64,000 bases of DNA from Candidatus Thorarchaeota archaeon (GCA_016933575.1 JAFGAR010000028.1:1-64000), one strand, 5' to 3'; positions 44,642 to 54,725 are shown, counted from the first letter of the stretch. Numbers and translations: made by a program. Notes: generated by a model not told the origin, from the sequence alone.

Positions 44642-45078
44642 TCACTCCTTATTGGACCTAGTTTTCTTACTTGTTCTGTGATTGTCCTTACGCCATCAGC
44701 GAAGATTTGTGCCTCAGAGGCTGAAGCCCATTGTAGGCGCACCCTTCGAGGGTCAACGCCTGCTTGCTCAATCGCTGTCTCCATTAATGCCCATCGCGCG
44801 CGAGCCTTGAGGTTTCCGGAAGTATAATGACAGTCTCCGGGATGACATCCTGACACAAGAACGCCGTCAGCGCCCATGTCAAGAGCAGCGAGGACAAACT
44901 CAGGGGTGAGTCGTCCGGTGCAATTCACTCGCAGGATTCTCGCGTTTGGTGGGTACTGTATTCGACTTGTACCAGCCAAGTCCGCCCCGGCATAACTGCA
45001 CCAATTACAGCAGTAAGCTACGATACGGGGCTCCCACTCTTCGTTAGTCTTGGTAGTCTCGGTCATTGCAGCTGTCAT
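44632..45078 (-). CDS. mvhD: MvhD [2Fe-2S] subunit of the hydrogenase/heterodisulfide reductase
   Basis: 148 aa: YCCNWCSYAGADLAGTSR, RVNCTGRLTPEF, SGCHPGDCHYTSGNL. The cysteines bind the [2Fe-2S] cluster that passes electrons from VhuG to HdrA. Paralog of 15429-15875. Overlaps hdrA and the small HTH gene by 4-10 bp, so the operon is continuous. Confidence 0.88.
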   Translation of the reverse strand: MTAAMTETTKTNEEWEPRIVAYCCNWCSYAGADLAGTSRIQYPPNARILRVNCTGRLTPEFVLAALDMGADGVLVSGCHPGDCHYTSGNLKARARWALMETAIEQAGVDPRRVRLQWASASEAQIFADGVRTITEQVRKLGPIRSEWK

Positions 45079-46832
45079 ACTGGACCACCTCCATCAGACT
45101 GGGGTGCAGGGCATAGATATGCCTCGACCATGGATAGAATCTGATCGTCTGTACTGTGATACATGATTATTGCACTGCTCGGGCATGCAGCAGCACAGGT
45201 CCCACAGCCCTTACATTTGGCTTCCGTGACAAAGGCTATGGGTGGATCCTGTTCCTCATCCATGGCAATTGCACCATAGGGACACGCAGTGACACAGGTG
45301 TGACAAGACGAACAGAGTTCAGGTATCACATGAGAGACCGTTGACTCAATCTCCACTTCACCTCGTGCCATCAGACCAACAGCCTTTGCAGCAGCGCCAC
45401 TGGCATCAATGACCGCTTCAGACGCATTCTTTGCAGCTTGAGCGGCGCCAGCAATCATCACACCAGCGGTGTGTGTTGTCAACGGAGCAAGTTTGATGTG
45501 CTCAGGATTGAAGAATCCATCACCACTCCTAGTGAGACTGAACATCTTGGCGGTCTCGGCAATATCCTCAGGAGGAATCATAGCTGATGCCAAGACGAGA
45601 AGATCTGGATGGAACTCGAGTTCTGTTGCACCCAAGACATCGAACCATCTGATTCGTATGTCTCCATCTTTTGAAACCTCAACATTGGGATGTGCATCTG
45701 TTGGGAATTTACTATAGATGACATGCTTCTGCCTAGCAAGGCGTTGGAACTCCTCATGGCCCTTTCCATAGGTTCTGATGTCCTGATAGAGAATGAGAGC
45801 TTCATCAACTCGGTCACGAAGGTCTGCTGCAGCTTTTGCTGTGGCAGAACAACAGTGGCGAGAACAATGCTCATGTCCTATCTTTCCAGGTTCTCGGGAA
45901 CCAACGCAACCAATGAAGACAATCTTCTTCACAGGCGAACCATCACTGGGTTTCTTCAACATCTCAGAGGGAGCCATCTCCTGGAGTTCGGCAAGAGTGA
46001 TGATATTCGGAGAGTTCTCGTAGTTATAGTACCCCACAGGTTTGAATGCCTCAAAACCAGTGGCGACTATAACTGTACCAATATCATGCTTGTATTCTTT
46101 TCCTGAGGCCAAGTTTTTGATTGTCACTTCGAAATTGCCAATATATCCATCGAACTCGGATACCTTGCATCCAGTGTAAATCTTGATACGTTTGTGTTTG
46201 CGTACTGCATCTATTAGTGGACCAATGACTTGACCACCTGATTCATCTGAGGGGAAGAGATGTGTCCACTTGGCAACATTTCCACCCAGCTGGGTGTCTT
46301 TCTCTATGAGGACTACCTCGAAACCACGTTCTGCAATATCCAGAGATGCGCGAAGTCCAGCGATACCTCCACCAACGACCATGGTCCGTGGAATGACTTT
46401 CACCGACTTGATTGGTAGACTCTCCAACTTCGCAGCACGAGCCACAGACATCCGAACAAGGTCCTTTGCCTTTTCAGTAGCCTTCACAGGTTCGCGAGTA
46501 TGACACCAACTCACATGTTCTCGCAGGTTCACCTGGTCGAACAGGTATCTGTTGACATTAGCCTCCTCGACTACTCGTCGGAAGGTAGGTTCATGCATAC
46601 GAGGAGAACAACTAGCAACAACGACTCTGTTGAGATTGAACTCCTTGATCTTCTCTTTGATGAGGGTCTGTCCTGCATCAGAACACATGAACATCTCGTC
46701 TGTGGAAAAGACTACATGTGGTAAGCTCTTTGCCATCTTTGCTACTGCTACCACATCAACTGCACCAGCAATATTGTGTCCACAGTGGCAGACAAATACG
46801 CCGATGCGTGGTTCTTCTTTTGTATCTGACAT
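45075..46832 (-). CDS. hdrA: HdrA-type flavoprotein, N-terminal and C-terminal ferredoxin half
   Basis: 585 aa with the HdrA N-terminal domain (VFVCHCGHNIAGAVDV, CSPRMHEPTF), an FAD site (MVVGGGIAGLRASLDIA) and two C-terminal [4Fe-4S] clusters CSSCHTCVTACPYGAI and CKGCGTCAAACPSSAI. It lacks the inserted ferredoxin and the DCSACILTPK segment of classical HdrA. The neighbouring 46836-48137 has exactly those parts, so the two together resemble a split HdrA, comparable to QmoA/QmoB. Part of the flavin electron-bifurcating site. Confidence 0.85.
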   Translation of the reverse strand: MSDTKEEPRIGVFVCHCGHNIAGAVDVVAVAKMAKSLPHVVFSTDEMFMCSDAGQTLIKEKIKEFNLNRVVVASCSPRMHEPTFRRVVEEANVNRYLFDQVNLREHVSWCHTREPVKATEKAKDLVRMSVARAAKLESLPIKSVKVIPRTMVVGGGIAGLRASLDIAERGFEVVLIEKDTQLGGNVAKWTHLFPSDESGGQVIGPLIDAVRKHKRIKIYTGCKVSEFDGYIGNFEVTIKNLASGKEYKHDIGTVIVATGFEAFKPVGYYNYENSPNIITLAELQEMAPSEMLKKPSDGSPVKKIVFIGCVGSREPGKIGHEHCSRHCCSATAKAAADLRDRVDEALILYQDIRTYGKGHEEFQRLARQKHVIYSKFPTDAHPNVEVSKDGDIRIRWFDVLGATELEFHPDLLVLASAMIPPEDIAETAKMFSLTRSGDGFFNPEHIKLAPLTTHTAGVMIAGAAQAAKNASEAVIDASGAAAKAVGLMARGEVEIESTVSHVIPELCSSCHTCVTACPYGAIAMDEEQDPPIAFVTEAKCKGCGTCAAACPSSAIIMYHSTDDQILSMVEAYLCPAPQSDGGGPV

Positions 46833-46835
46833 TAT

Positions 46836-48137
46836 CTAAGATTCTCCTTTGCTAAGGACAATGGTAGCCTTCATTGCAGCCGCACTCCCTGCACTTACAG
46901 AATCAGGAATGTCTTTGGGACCATCTGCACAACCACACACGAATACACCGGGTGTCTTTGTCACAGTAGGACCAAAGAATGAGTGGTCTATCTTGATGTA
47001 ACCATCGTCAGTCTGTTCGATTCCCATCTTTGTAGCCATGGTGTCCATTCCTTGAGATGGAATCACACCAGGACTGATTACAATAAGATCGTGTTCGATT
47101 AGACGGACTTTTGTACTTTCAGTATCCTCGACCTTGATTACGAGGTTACCAGTATTCTTGCCCTCCATCACTTCAGCAACACGACCTCTGATGAACTTCA
47201 CGCCAAATCGTCTCTTGGCCATTTCATAAAATTCTTCGAAGCCTTTACCAAATGCACGAATGTCTGCATAATAGACCCAGACATCAGATTTTGGATCATG
47301 TTCGAGTGCCATGACAGCATTCTTGATCGAGTACATACAACATACTCGACTACAATATGGAACTCCTTTTTGGACATCACGAGCGCCAACACATTGTATG
47401 AATCCAATGCTCTTTGGTTTCTTGCCATCACTCAGTCGTACAAGGTGACCATGAGTAGGGCCAGCAGCATTGATTAGCCGCTCGAACTCCATTGCATGGA
47501 TCACATTCTGATAATGACCATATCCTAATCGTGGATATTGACTCACGTCAAAGAGTTCGAATCCTGTAGCAACTATAATCGCACCAACATGGATATTGAT
47601 TGTCTTATCTTTCATATCCATATCGATAGCCTTGCGTTCACATACCTTTACACATCTTCCACAGTCAATACAGTTCTCCTTATCGACCGTGAAAACATTA
47701 GGAGTAGCCTGTGGAAAACCCACGTAGATCGCCTTTCTGAAACCGATATTCATGTCAAACTCATTGGGAACTTCGACTGGGCATTCTGCTGCACAATCAC
47801 CGCACCCAGAACAGAGGTCTTCTCGGACATATCGAGCCTTTCTTCTTATGCGAACATGAAAATCACCAGCAACGCCAGTAACGCTACCAACCTCCGAATA
47901 GGTCAGAAGCTCTATGTGCGGGTGATGCGAGACCTCACTAAGTTTTGGCGTCAGTATACAAGCACTGCAATCCAGTGTTGGAAAGGTCTTATCTATCTGA
48001 GCCATCCGGCCTCCGATTGAAGGGGTTCTTTCTACTAGATATACTTTGAATCCCTGGTTAGCAATATCTAAGGCGGCCTGCATTCCTGCAACTCCTCCGC
48101 CAATGACCAATGCTGCATTGGGCTTCTTTTCTGTCAT
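46836..48137 (-). CDS. hdrA: HdrA-type flavoprotein, FAD plus inserted ferredoxin half
   Basis: 433 aa: GGGVAGMQAALDIANQGF FAD site at the start, TFPTLDCSACILTPKLSE (the HdrA cluster/flavin segment), and ferredoxin cysteines CSGCGDCAAECPVEVP and CIDCGRCVKVCERKAI. No N-terminal HdrA domain. It ends PKDIPDSVSAGSAAA as other HdrA. Its sequence is very close to the HdrA parts of the fusion at 49544. Starts 3 bp before the next hdrA. Confidence 0.88.
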   Translation of the reverse strand: MTEKKPNAALVIGGGVAGMQAALDIANQGFKVYLVERTPSIGGRMAQIDKTFPTLDCSACILTPKLSEVSHHPHIELLTYSEVGSVTGVAGDFHVRIRRKARYVREDLCSGCGDCAAECPVEVPNEFDMNIGFRKAIYVGFPQATPNVFTVDKENCIDCGRCVKVCERKAIDMDMKDKTINIHVGAIIVATGFELFDVSQYPRLGYGHYQNVIHAMEFERLINAAGPTHGHLVRLSDGKKPKSIGFIQCVGARDVQKGVPYCSRVCCMYSIKNAVMALEHDPKSDVWVYYADIRAFGKGFEEFYEMAKRRFGVKFIRGRVAEVMEGKNTGNLVIKVEDTESTKVRLIEHDLIVISPGVIPSQGMDTMATKMGIEQTDDGYIKIDHSFFGPTVTKTPGVFVCGCADGPKDIPDSVSAGSAAAMKATIVLSKGES

Positions 48138-48147
48138 TTCAATTCGC

Positions 48148-49017
48148 CTATACTTTTTGTAGAATCACCTGTGGATCGATTTTATTGAGGTGTATGCCTA
48201 GTTTCTCAAAGTCGATTCCTAGTGCGGGTCCCAAGAATTGTGGTAATGGGATGACTGGAATCTTAGGTGCATCACCTGCAAGATCATCAAATTGTATCGA
48301 AGTCAATTGGATATCACAGAACTCACATGCTGTGATGATTCCATCGACATTCTCTGCACGTATATTAGCTATCTTATCAAGACCAATTCTGGTAGCAACA
48401 TCTTGGTCCATCGCAAGCATAGGACCGCCGCAACACCGAGTCTTCCCAGTGTAATCAACCGCTGTTGCTCCAGTCAATTCGATAATACTATCGATAATCG
48501 TTGGATTCTCAGCATCATCAACCTTTACAATCTCAGGCGGTCGTGTGACATGGCAACCATAGTGAGCTGCAAGTCTGAGATCACTACTGTAAGGTTTGAC
48601 TATTGCTGATTTGATTGCTTCATATCCAATATCTTCTCGAAATATCTGAAGAAGATGTTTCACCTCAGAGGTACCAGTATATTTCAATCCCTCTTCTTCA
48701 AGTAATTTGTTGACTTCATCACGAAGTTTAGAATTATTGTCAAGATCATGCTTTACAGTCTTCAGAGACCCTGAACAAGCACCACATATTGCTAGGATGT
48801 CAAGATTCATACTCTCAGCCAATGCAAGAATACGACCACTCATGGCTGCAAAAGCAGTATGACTGAGTGATTCAACATACTGAGCACCACAGCAGTTGGC
48901 ATCCTTCATGAGAGTGAGTTTTATCCCTAATTTATCCAGGACAACCATAATGGATGCTTCATATGCTGGAAGTCGAACTGGTGTTGTGCAACCAGTGTAT
49001 AATGCAAATTCTTTCAC
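48148..49017 (-). CDS. hdrB: Heterodisulfide reductase subunit B
   Basis: Two CCG domains: DANCCGAQYVESL/ICGACSGSLK and HYGCHVTRPPE/KTRCCGGPML, with CEFCDIQL near the C-terminus. These ligate the two noncubane [4Fe-4S] clusters that reduce the CoM-S-S-CoB disulfide in methanogens. In an Asgard host without methanogenesis the natural disulfide is unknown. 289 aa; overlaps hdrC by 4 bp. Confidence 0.9.
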   Translation of the reverse strand: MKEFALYTGCTTPVRLPAYEASIMVVLDKLGIKLTLMKDANCCGAQYVESLSHTAFAAMSGRILALAESMNLDILAICGACSGSLKTVKHDLDNNSKLRDEVNKLLEEEGLKYTGTSEVKHLLQIFREDIGYEAIKSAIVKPYSSDLRLAAHYGCHVTRPPEIVKVDDAENPTIIDSIIELTGATAVDYTGKTRCCGGPMLAMDQDVATRIGLDKIANIRAENVDGIITACEFCDIQLTSIQFDDLAGDAPKIPVIPLPQFLGPALGIDFEKLGIHLNKIDPQVILQKV

Positions 49018-49547
49018 TTCTTATTACCTCCGTCAATGTAGCGCTTCTTGATCTTCTTCACAAACTCATTATTCCAGTCTAGATCAATATCAAGACCTAA
49101 GTCAGATCTATCATCTTCAATGAAGTCTGTATAAGCATCGTTCAGGAGCCAGCCATCCTCAAGGACTTTGTTTACTGTGTTTTGGAATACTTTGGGAATA
49201 TGACCCTCTCTTGTTGCAATCTCACGAACAGCATGGAAAATCTCAGAGAGATTGACATCTTCCTGACAGCGTTCTTCGCAGAGTCTACAAGTCATGCAAA
49301 GCCATGGCAAGTCGCTGGTAAGCACTTCTTCGCGTTTACCAAGTAGGATTTTCTGTATAAGCTGGCGGGGTCGATACTTGTCAGTCATGTTCGCTACCAT
49401 GCACGATGCAGTGCACATTCCACATTGGATACACTTCACAATTCCTTCTCCACCGAACTCCTGCTCGACTTCCTTTGCAAAGTCTGAACTTGGGGCATGG
49501 TTGATGTGTGAAGGTTCCTTGGTCACATCTTTTGCCATAGATTTCAT
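49014..49547 (-). CDS. hdrC: Heterodisulfide reductase subunit C
   Basis: 177 aa with two [4Fe-4S] motifs: KCIQCGMCTASCMVANMT and LCMTCRLCEERCQEDVN. It carries electrons between HdrA and HdrB. GC content and codon use are like the rest of the operon. Ends with a Lys-rich tail. Confidence 0.9.
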   Translation of the reverse strand: MKSMAKDVTKEPSHINHAPSSDFAKEVEQEFGGEGIVKCIQCGMCTASCMVANMTDKYRPRQLIQKILLGKREEVLTSDLPWLCMTCRLCEERCQEDVNLSEIFHAVREIATREGHIPKVFQNTVNKVLEDGWLLNDAYTDFIEDDRSDLGLDIDLDWNNEFVKKIKKRYIDGGNKK

Positions 49548-52297
49548 TCCTCCTCCCTATCGACCTTGGATAGAATGATGGTCGCTCGCATAGCTGCTGC
49601 ACTTCCAGCTGAAACCGAGTCAGGGATATCTTTTGGTCCATCCGCACATCCTGCAACAAAGACACCTGGCACATCCGTATCAACAGGTGTTAGGACAGCA
49701 TCATGAATTGATACGTATCCTTCATCGCTAAGATCCATATTCAGCTCTACTGCAAGATCTTCGAGACCCTCTGGTGGTTGTACTCCTGGACTGATAATCA
49801 CAAGGTCATGAACGACATCACGTAACTCTCCAGATTCTGTATCCTCGAATCGGACAATGCATTTGTCATTCTCCCTATCATGCATGACCTCTGCCACACG
49901 ACCTCTCACAAAGTTCACCTTGAACCGTGTTCGAGCCATTTCAAAGAACTCTTCGAACCCTTTACCGAAGGCTCGTATGTCAGCATAGTAAACTGTGACT
50001 TCAGAATCGGGATGATGTTCTTTAGACATCACAGACAACTTCACGCCATACATGCAACAGACACGGCTGCAGAATGGTACGCCCTTCTGAACATCACGAG
50101 CGCCAACGCATTGAATGAATCCAATACTGTGGGGAATCTTACCGTCACTGAGCCGGACAAGATGTCCATGTGTAGGACCAGCAGCGTTCATGAGCCGCTC
50201 ATATTCCATTGCTGTGATGACATTGGGTATCTTACCATAACCATACTGAGGATATTGTGTAACATCAAAGAGTCTGTACCCAGTGGCTAGAATTATTGCA
50301 CCTACATGAAGGTCGACAATCTCATCATGCATCGAATGGTCAATAGCCTCTCGTGTGCATGCTTCGACACAACGTTCGCATTCACAGCACACCGCACATC
50401 CTAAACATCGTTCTGCCTCGGTTATGGCAGTGGGCTCATTGAAACCAAGTTCAACCTCAGAGAACGCACGCTTTCGACTTGCAAGAGATTGCTTTGGCAT
50501 GGCACTCCGACCCTCTACAGGGATCAGGGACTTATCGACCTCGTACGATTGAACTCTATGGCGCTCCTTAGCACGACCTTCCATCAAGTCAATGCCTTGG
50601 ATATATCTATCAATTGACTCAGCTGCATGCTTACCATGACCAACTGCTTTTACAACAGTCGAGGGCCCGATGAATACATCTCCACCTGCAAATACACCAG
50701 GTACATTTGTGGCAAGAGTCACTGGATCAGCTTTTACAGTAGCCCACTCTGTGCAATCAAGTTCGTTTTGTACACCTCTGGGATCAGCAGACTGACCGAC
50801 TGCTACAATGAGCTCATCAACAGCCATTGTAAACTCGGAGTTCATGATTGGGACTGGTCGGCGTCGTCCTGAGTGATCTGGTTCTCCGAGCCGCATCTTA
50901 ACACAGCGAATGCCAGTGATATGACCCTTGGATGTGAGTATCTCTACTGGATTCGTCAGTAGCATGAATTTAATGCCTTCTTCTTGAGCATCATCAACTT
51001 CACTTGGGATAGCAGGAATTTCTACATGAGAGCGTCTATAGACGACTGTAACCTCTTTTGCACCAAGTCGCATAGCTACACGAGCTGAGTCGATAGCGGC
51101 ATCACCACCACCTACAACTACTACACGCTCGCCTACTGAGACTTTCTGGCTATTATTTACTTCCTCAAGGAATCTAATCGCGTGAACAACACCTTCAGAG
51201 TCTTCGCCATTGATACCGAGTTTATTGCTCTCCCAGGCTCCTGTCGCTACAAATACTGCTTTGAAACCTTTCTCTAGCAGTTCGTGAATCGATTTTACAG
51301 TAGTGCCAGTCTTAATTTTAACACCCATATCAATAACTCGTTGAATTTCTTCATCAAGGATTTCACGAGGAAGTCGATATTCTGGAATTGAATATCTTAG
51401 CATGCCGCCGGCTTTCTCTTGCTTCTCGAAGATTGTGACGGGATATCCCCTTCGAGCAAGATGATACGCACAACTTATTCCACCGGGGCCAGCACCAATA
51501 ACAGCGACTCGCTCCTTCTTATCGATCTTAGCCTCAACAGGTGGCGCACCATGGCTTCTTTCATAATCAGCTAGAAATCTATGGAGATTCCTGATACTGA
51601 TACTCTCATCAAGCATGCCTCGTTCGCACTCTGCCTCACAGAAGCTGATACATACCCGGCCTAAGACTCCAGGGAAGGGAATGGACCTCCGGACAATCTC
51701 TAAGGCTTCATCGAATTTACCATGACGCATCATAGTCACGAAACCTTGAGCATTGACCTCAGCAGGACAGGTTGCTCGACACGCTGGTTCACCCTTCTTG
51801 TCTACAGTCACCACGTTAGGAGTGGCTTGTGGGAAAGGTGTGTAGATAGCTTTTCTAAATCCAATATTGCTATCGAACATATTTGGAACTTCAACAGGGC
51901 ACACAGAGATACAATCTCCACAGCCGCTACACTTGCTCTCGTCCACATAGCGTGCATGTCTGTGCACACGAACTCTGAAGTCACCAGTCTCACCTGATAC
52001 TGACTTTATCTCGGAATATGTGAGTAAATCGATATTCGGGTGACGAGCTACTTCACTCAGTTTTGGAGTTAGAATACAAGCACTACAGTCAAGTGTAGGG
52101 AAGGTCTTGTCAATCTGTGCCATTACACCGCCTATTGAGGGGGATTTCTCGAGAAGGGTTACTTTATAGCCCTGGTTCGCGATGTCAATTGCAGCAGTCA
52201 TTCCTGCTACGCCGCCACCGACAACGAGCGCTTCGTTTGACCTAATCTCGGTACCGCCTCCACTAGGGTTGGATTTGGGATGTCTCTCAGTAGTCAT
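49544..52297 (-). CDS. hdrA: HdrA with an inserted GltD/NfnB-type NAD(P)H domain
   Basis: 917 aa. Residues ~20-185 are HdrA (GGGVAGMTAAIDIANQGYKV, DCSACILTPK, CSGCGDCISVCPVEVP). At the second ferredoxin site a glutamate-synthase-small-subunit domain is inserted (~180-660): CRATCPAEVNAQGFV, VLGRVCISFCEAECERG, VIGAGPGGISCAYHLARRGY, VGGGDAAIDSARVAMRLGA. HdrA then resumes with CLGCAVCCECERCVEACTRE, IILATGYRLFDVTQYP. The insert should let HdrA exchange electrons with NAD(P)H. ATG at 52297 is chosen: GGAGGT lies just upstream, within the longer frame that starts at 52312. Confidence 0.9.
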   Translation of the reverse strand: MTTERHPKSNPSGGGTEIRSNEALVVGGGVAGMTAAIDIANQGYKVTLLEKSPSIGGVMAQIDKTFPTLDCSACILTPKLSEVARHPNIDLLTYSEIKSVSGETGDFRVRVHRHARYVDESKCSGCGDCISVCPVEVPNMFDSNIGFRKAIYTPFPQATPNVVTVDKKGEPACRATCPAEVNAQGFVTMMRHGKFDEALEIVRRSIPFPGVLGRVCISFCEAECERGMLDESISIRNLHRFLADYERSHGAPPVEAKIDKKERVAVIGAGPGGISCAYHLARRGYPVTIFEKQEKAGGMLRYSIPEYRLPREILDEEIQRVIDMGVKIKTGTTVKSIHELLEKGFKAVFVATGAWESNKLGINGEDSEGVVHAIRFLEEVNNSQKVSVGERVVVVGGGDAAIDSARVAMRLGAKEVTVVYRRSHVEIPAIPSEVDDAQEEGIKFMLLTNPVEILTSKGHITGIRCVKMRLGEPDHSGRRRPVPIMNSEFTMAVDELIVAVGQSADPRGVQNELDCTEWATVKADPVTLATNVPGVFAGGDVFIGPSTVVKAVGHGKHAAESIDRYIQGIDLMEGRAKERHRVQSYEVDKSLIPVEGRSAMPKQSLASRKRAFSEVELGFNEPTAITEAERCLGCAVCCECERCVEACTREAIDHSMHDEIVDLHVGAIILATGYRLFDVTQYPQYGYGKIPNVITAMEYERLMNAAGPTHGHLVRLSDGKIPHSIGFIQCVGARDVQKGVPFCSRVCCMYGVKLSVMSKEHHPDSEVTVYYADIRAFGKGFEEFFEMARTRFKVNFVRGRVAEVMHDRENDKCIVRFEDTESGELRDVVHDLVIISPGVQPPEGLEDLAVELNMDLSDEGYVSIHDAVLTPVDTDVPGVFVAGCADGPKDIPDSVSAGSAAAMRATIILSKVDREEE

Positions 52298-52320
52298 AAA
52301 GCCGACCTCCATATACTCTT

Positions 52321-52346
52321 ATCATATTGTGATAATAATATGTGAT
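52321..52346 (-). promoter_or_regulatory. Promoter region of the hdr-vhu operon
   Basis: An imperfect inverted repeat ATCATATT...AATATGTGAT spans 52321-52346 and includes an AT-rich TATA-like ATATTATTATC (minus strand) 35-45 nt before the operon's first start. The remaining gap to 52652 shows no gene. Confidence 0.4.
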
Positions 52347-52652
52347 GAGGAAAAAACCGGTCCATATGCCTCTGAATAGACATGATTTGGATTCCCATCA
52401 GTAGGGAGAATTCAAATGTTTGGTTAGTTTTGGCTTCGTTCAAAGGCATCAAATCTGGACCTAAGTTCTGTTTTCGTACAAGAAAAATGATAATATTCTT
52501 GTCGAGTCTGAGAACGTCTAGCTCCGCAATATTCACCTATTTATCTCTTACACATTTGTATTCAGAATGCTCGAAACCATACATTTTGTAACAGAACTGT
52601 GATTAAGTGTATTTGGAGCATAATTAACGACGTTAATTTGAGTTCATCTGCT

Positions 52653-54533
52653 TCAGGTACTAGTGAATTTGTTAGGTGCAATACATTCGCCATGAATTTT
52701 TTCAACTTCAATCAGACGAACCCTCTGTTCAGAGAGAGCATCAGATAATTCCAAAGGAGCATCAGGAACTGTCTCATGGTATATCTTCTCAATGCGATCT
52801 ATTTTCTCTAGAAGTTCAGGAACACGAATTGAGAACTGCTCGATATAGTCACTCTCAGCGTATGTCTTATTGAGAATCTCTCTGAAGAGCATTTTAAGAT
52901 CCTCATATCTTGGAATGTAACCAATGGGAGTCTTGATTGCCTCAACCTCGCCATGGATTCTCCGGTCCATCCAATTTAGCCAGACTCGTTTTGCGTCCTT
53001 GCCGGTGATGTACTGACCTTCAGCATTCTGTTGGAAGTAATTGACTGCAAAGATGCGTGGAGGATTCTGTGCACTTTTTCCAAATTTTAGATGGTTTTTG
53101 ATATACTGGCCTAACGGAATTGATATGAAATCGAGGTTTGAGAAGGGTTGAAACATACGCACTCCGCTAGGACCAAGTGTGGCTGCGGTTGTCTTACTCT
53201 CAAGACAAGCACCCATAGTAAGGACGCCATGGTCCCAATTAAAGGACTCCTGAACTGGAACCCATGTATCTGAATCCCTACCACCGTAGATGATTCCACC
53301 GATCTTTACTCCTTGCGGATCCTCAAGAGCAGAGTCAAGATTAGGAAGTCCTTTCAGGCTTATTGTATACCGAGCATTCTTATGTGCCATTGGTATCTCT
53401 TCGCCTTTTTCATCTACTTTGCCAATCCACCATGGGCCTGAATGATTTACGCCACGGGGCGGAATAGGGCGCCCATCATCAAGCCAATGAGGGTATCCCT
53501 CTTCAGTGATCAGTACATTGGAATATATTGCAGGTTGGCAGGAATTTAGGACTTCCCAAATGACAGGATCATCTTCCTGACTTACGGAGCGTATAATACC
53601 AAAGATGCCTTGCTCAACATTGACTCCGCGAACATGACCATTTATGATTCTAAGGTAAGTTAAATCATCACCAACGATTGTTGCACCTTTCACCATTGAC
53701 GTACTAGTCTTACCACAGGCAGAAGGATACGCTCCAGTGAGGTATGTCTTCCTCCCTTCGGGTCCATGAATTGCCATGAGAAACATATGCTCTGCAAGCC
53801 AATCTTCTCTGTTTGCCTTTCGAATAGCAAGCCGGAGAGCTAGCTTCTTGAGACCTATGGTATTTCCAGCATACTGGGTATTGTAGCTGTAGACCGTATT
53901 CTCGAGATAGTCTATGGCTACGCCTCTTTGTTGCCAACCAATGCTAACAGATTGCACAAGTTTTCCGGATGAGTGCAGCATCCAAAATATCTCCTTATTG
54001 TCCGGAAGCCTCTTGAAATACTCATAACCAGTACGGTAGAGAAGATCTTCACTATGTGCTACATAAAATGAATCAGTAATTTGAACACACGGAATTGAGA
54101 AATCTGAATCAAGGGGGCCTAGACAGAAAAAGCGAATCACCATTTTCTTGTTGTGCATACAGCCTTTCATGCGTTCTTCGACTTCTTTGAGACCAATATC
54201 CCTGTCAATTTGCTCCACTTGCTCTCCGAGAGATTCACCCTTCGGTACCAGGTATTGCGTATGACCTTTGTCACGAGCTTGGTCAAAGAAACCATCAAAA
54301 TGAACGGTCTGGGTGTTTATAGCGAGTTCAGTTTCTTCGCCTCGAGCAATTGCTGTTCGGCGAATATAGTCAATATCCTCTTGTGCATCAGTACATACAA
54401 AGACCTTCATTGGTTCACAGAGATCTACTGCTTTCGCTACAAACCGATGTACATCTCTATTTGGGATTGCTAGTAATTTTGCCAGACCTACAGGAGTCAG
54501 GTAATGCTCAAGTGTTGAGATAACGTCTTTCAT
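52653..54533 (-). CDS. pckG: Phosphoenolpyruvate carboxykinase, GTP type
   Basis: 626 aa with the kinase P-loop GAYPSACGKTSTSMVKG (including the GTP-type Cys), FLMAIHGPEGRKTYL, GVNVEQGIFGIIRSVSQ, and WLDDGRPIPPRGVNHSGPWW near the guanosine site. Interconverts oxaloacetate + GTP and PEP + CO2 + GDP: gluconeogenesis or anaplerosis. Divergent from AOR. Start ATG at 54533; the intergenic 192 bp between them holds both promoters. Confidence 0.9.
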   Translation of the reverse strand: MKDVISTLEHYLTPVGLAKLLAIPNRDVHRFVAKAVDLCEPMKVFVCTDAQEDIDYIRRTAIARGEETELAINTQTVHFDGFFDQARDKGHTQYLVPKGESLGEQVEQIDRDIGLKEVEERMKGCMHNKKMVIRFFCLGPLDSDFSIPCVQITDSFYVAHSEDLLYRTGYEYFKRLPDNKEIFWMLHSSGKLVQSVSIGWQQRGVAIDYLENTVYSYNTQYAGNTIGLKKLALRLAIRKANREDWLAEHMFLMAIHGPEGRKTYLTGAYPSACGKTSTSMVKGATIVGDDLTYLRIINGHVRGVNVEQGIFGIIRSVSQEDDPVIWEVLNSCQPAIYSNVLITEEGYPHWLDDGRPIPPRGVNHSGPWWIGKVDEKGEEIPMAHKNARYTISLKGLPNLDSALEDPQGVKIGGIIYGGRDSDTWVPVQESFNWDHGVLTMGACLESKTTAATLGPSGVRMFQPFSNLDFISIPLGQYIKNHLKFGKSAQNPPRIFAVNYFQQNAEGQYITGKDAKRVWLNWMDRRIHGEVEAIKTPIGYIPRYEDLKMLFREILNKTYAESDYIEQFSIRVPELLEKIDRIEKIYHETVPDAPLELSDALSEQRVRLIEVEKIHGECIAPNKFTST

Positions 54534-54725
54534 TCATTAGCCTCAGAGACCACGGGGATGGTTTTGCAGCGTACAGTTTCTTAATATAATTTCGTCGCCA
54601 GAGGCAAAGATTGAGGGCTCAAATGCACGATTGTGCATGTCGGCTAAGGCAAGACTCAAATGTAAGACCAGTCCGGATGCAATACCAGTTCAGTTGCTTT
54701 GTAGCATGATGGAAGGTGAACATTC

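Noticed and set aside
47540..47565. tRNA-like T-arm string GTTCGAATCC
   Set aside because: It lies inside hdrA coding sequence, with no cloverleaf around it.
52294..52536. 80-aa minus-strand frame upstream of the hdr operon
   Set aside because: Overlaps the operon promoter, has no ribosome site and no domain.
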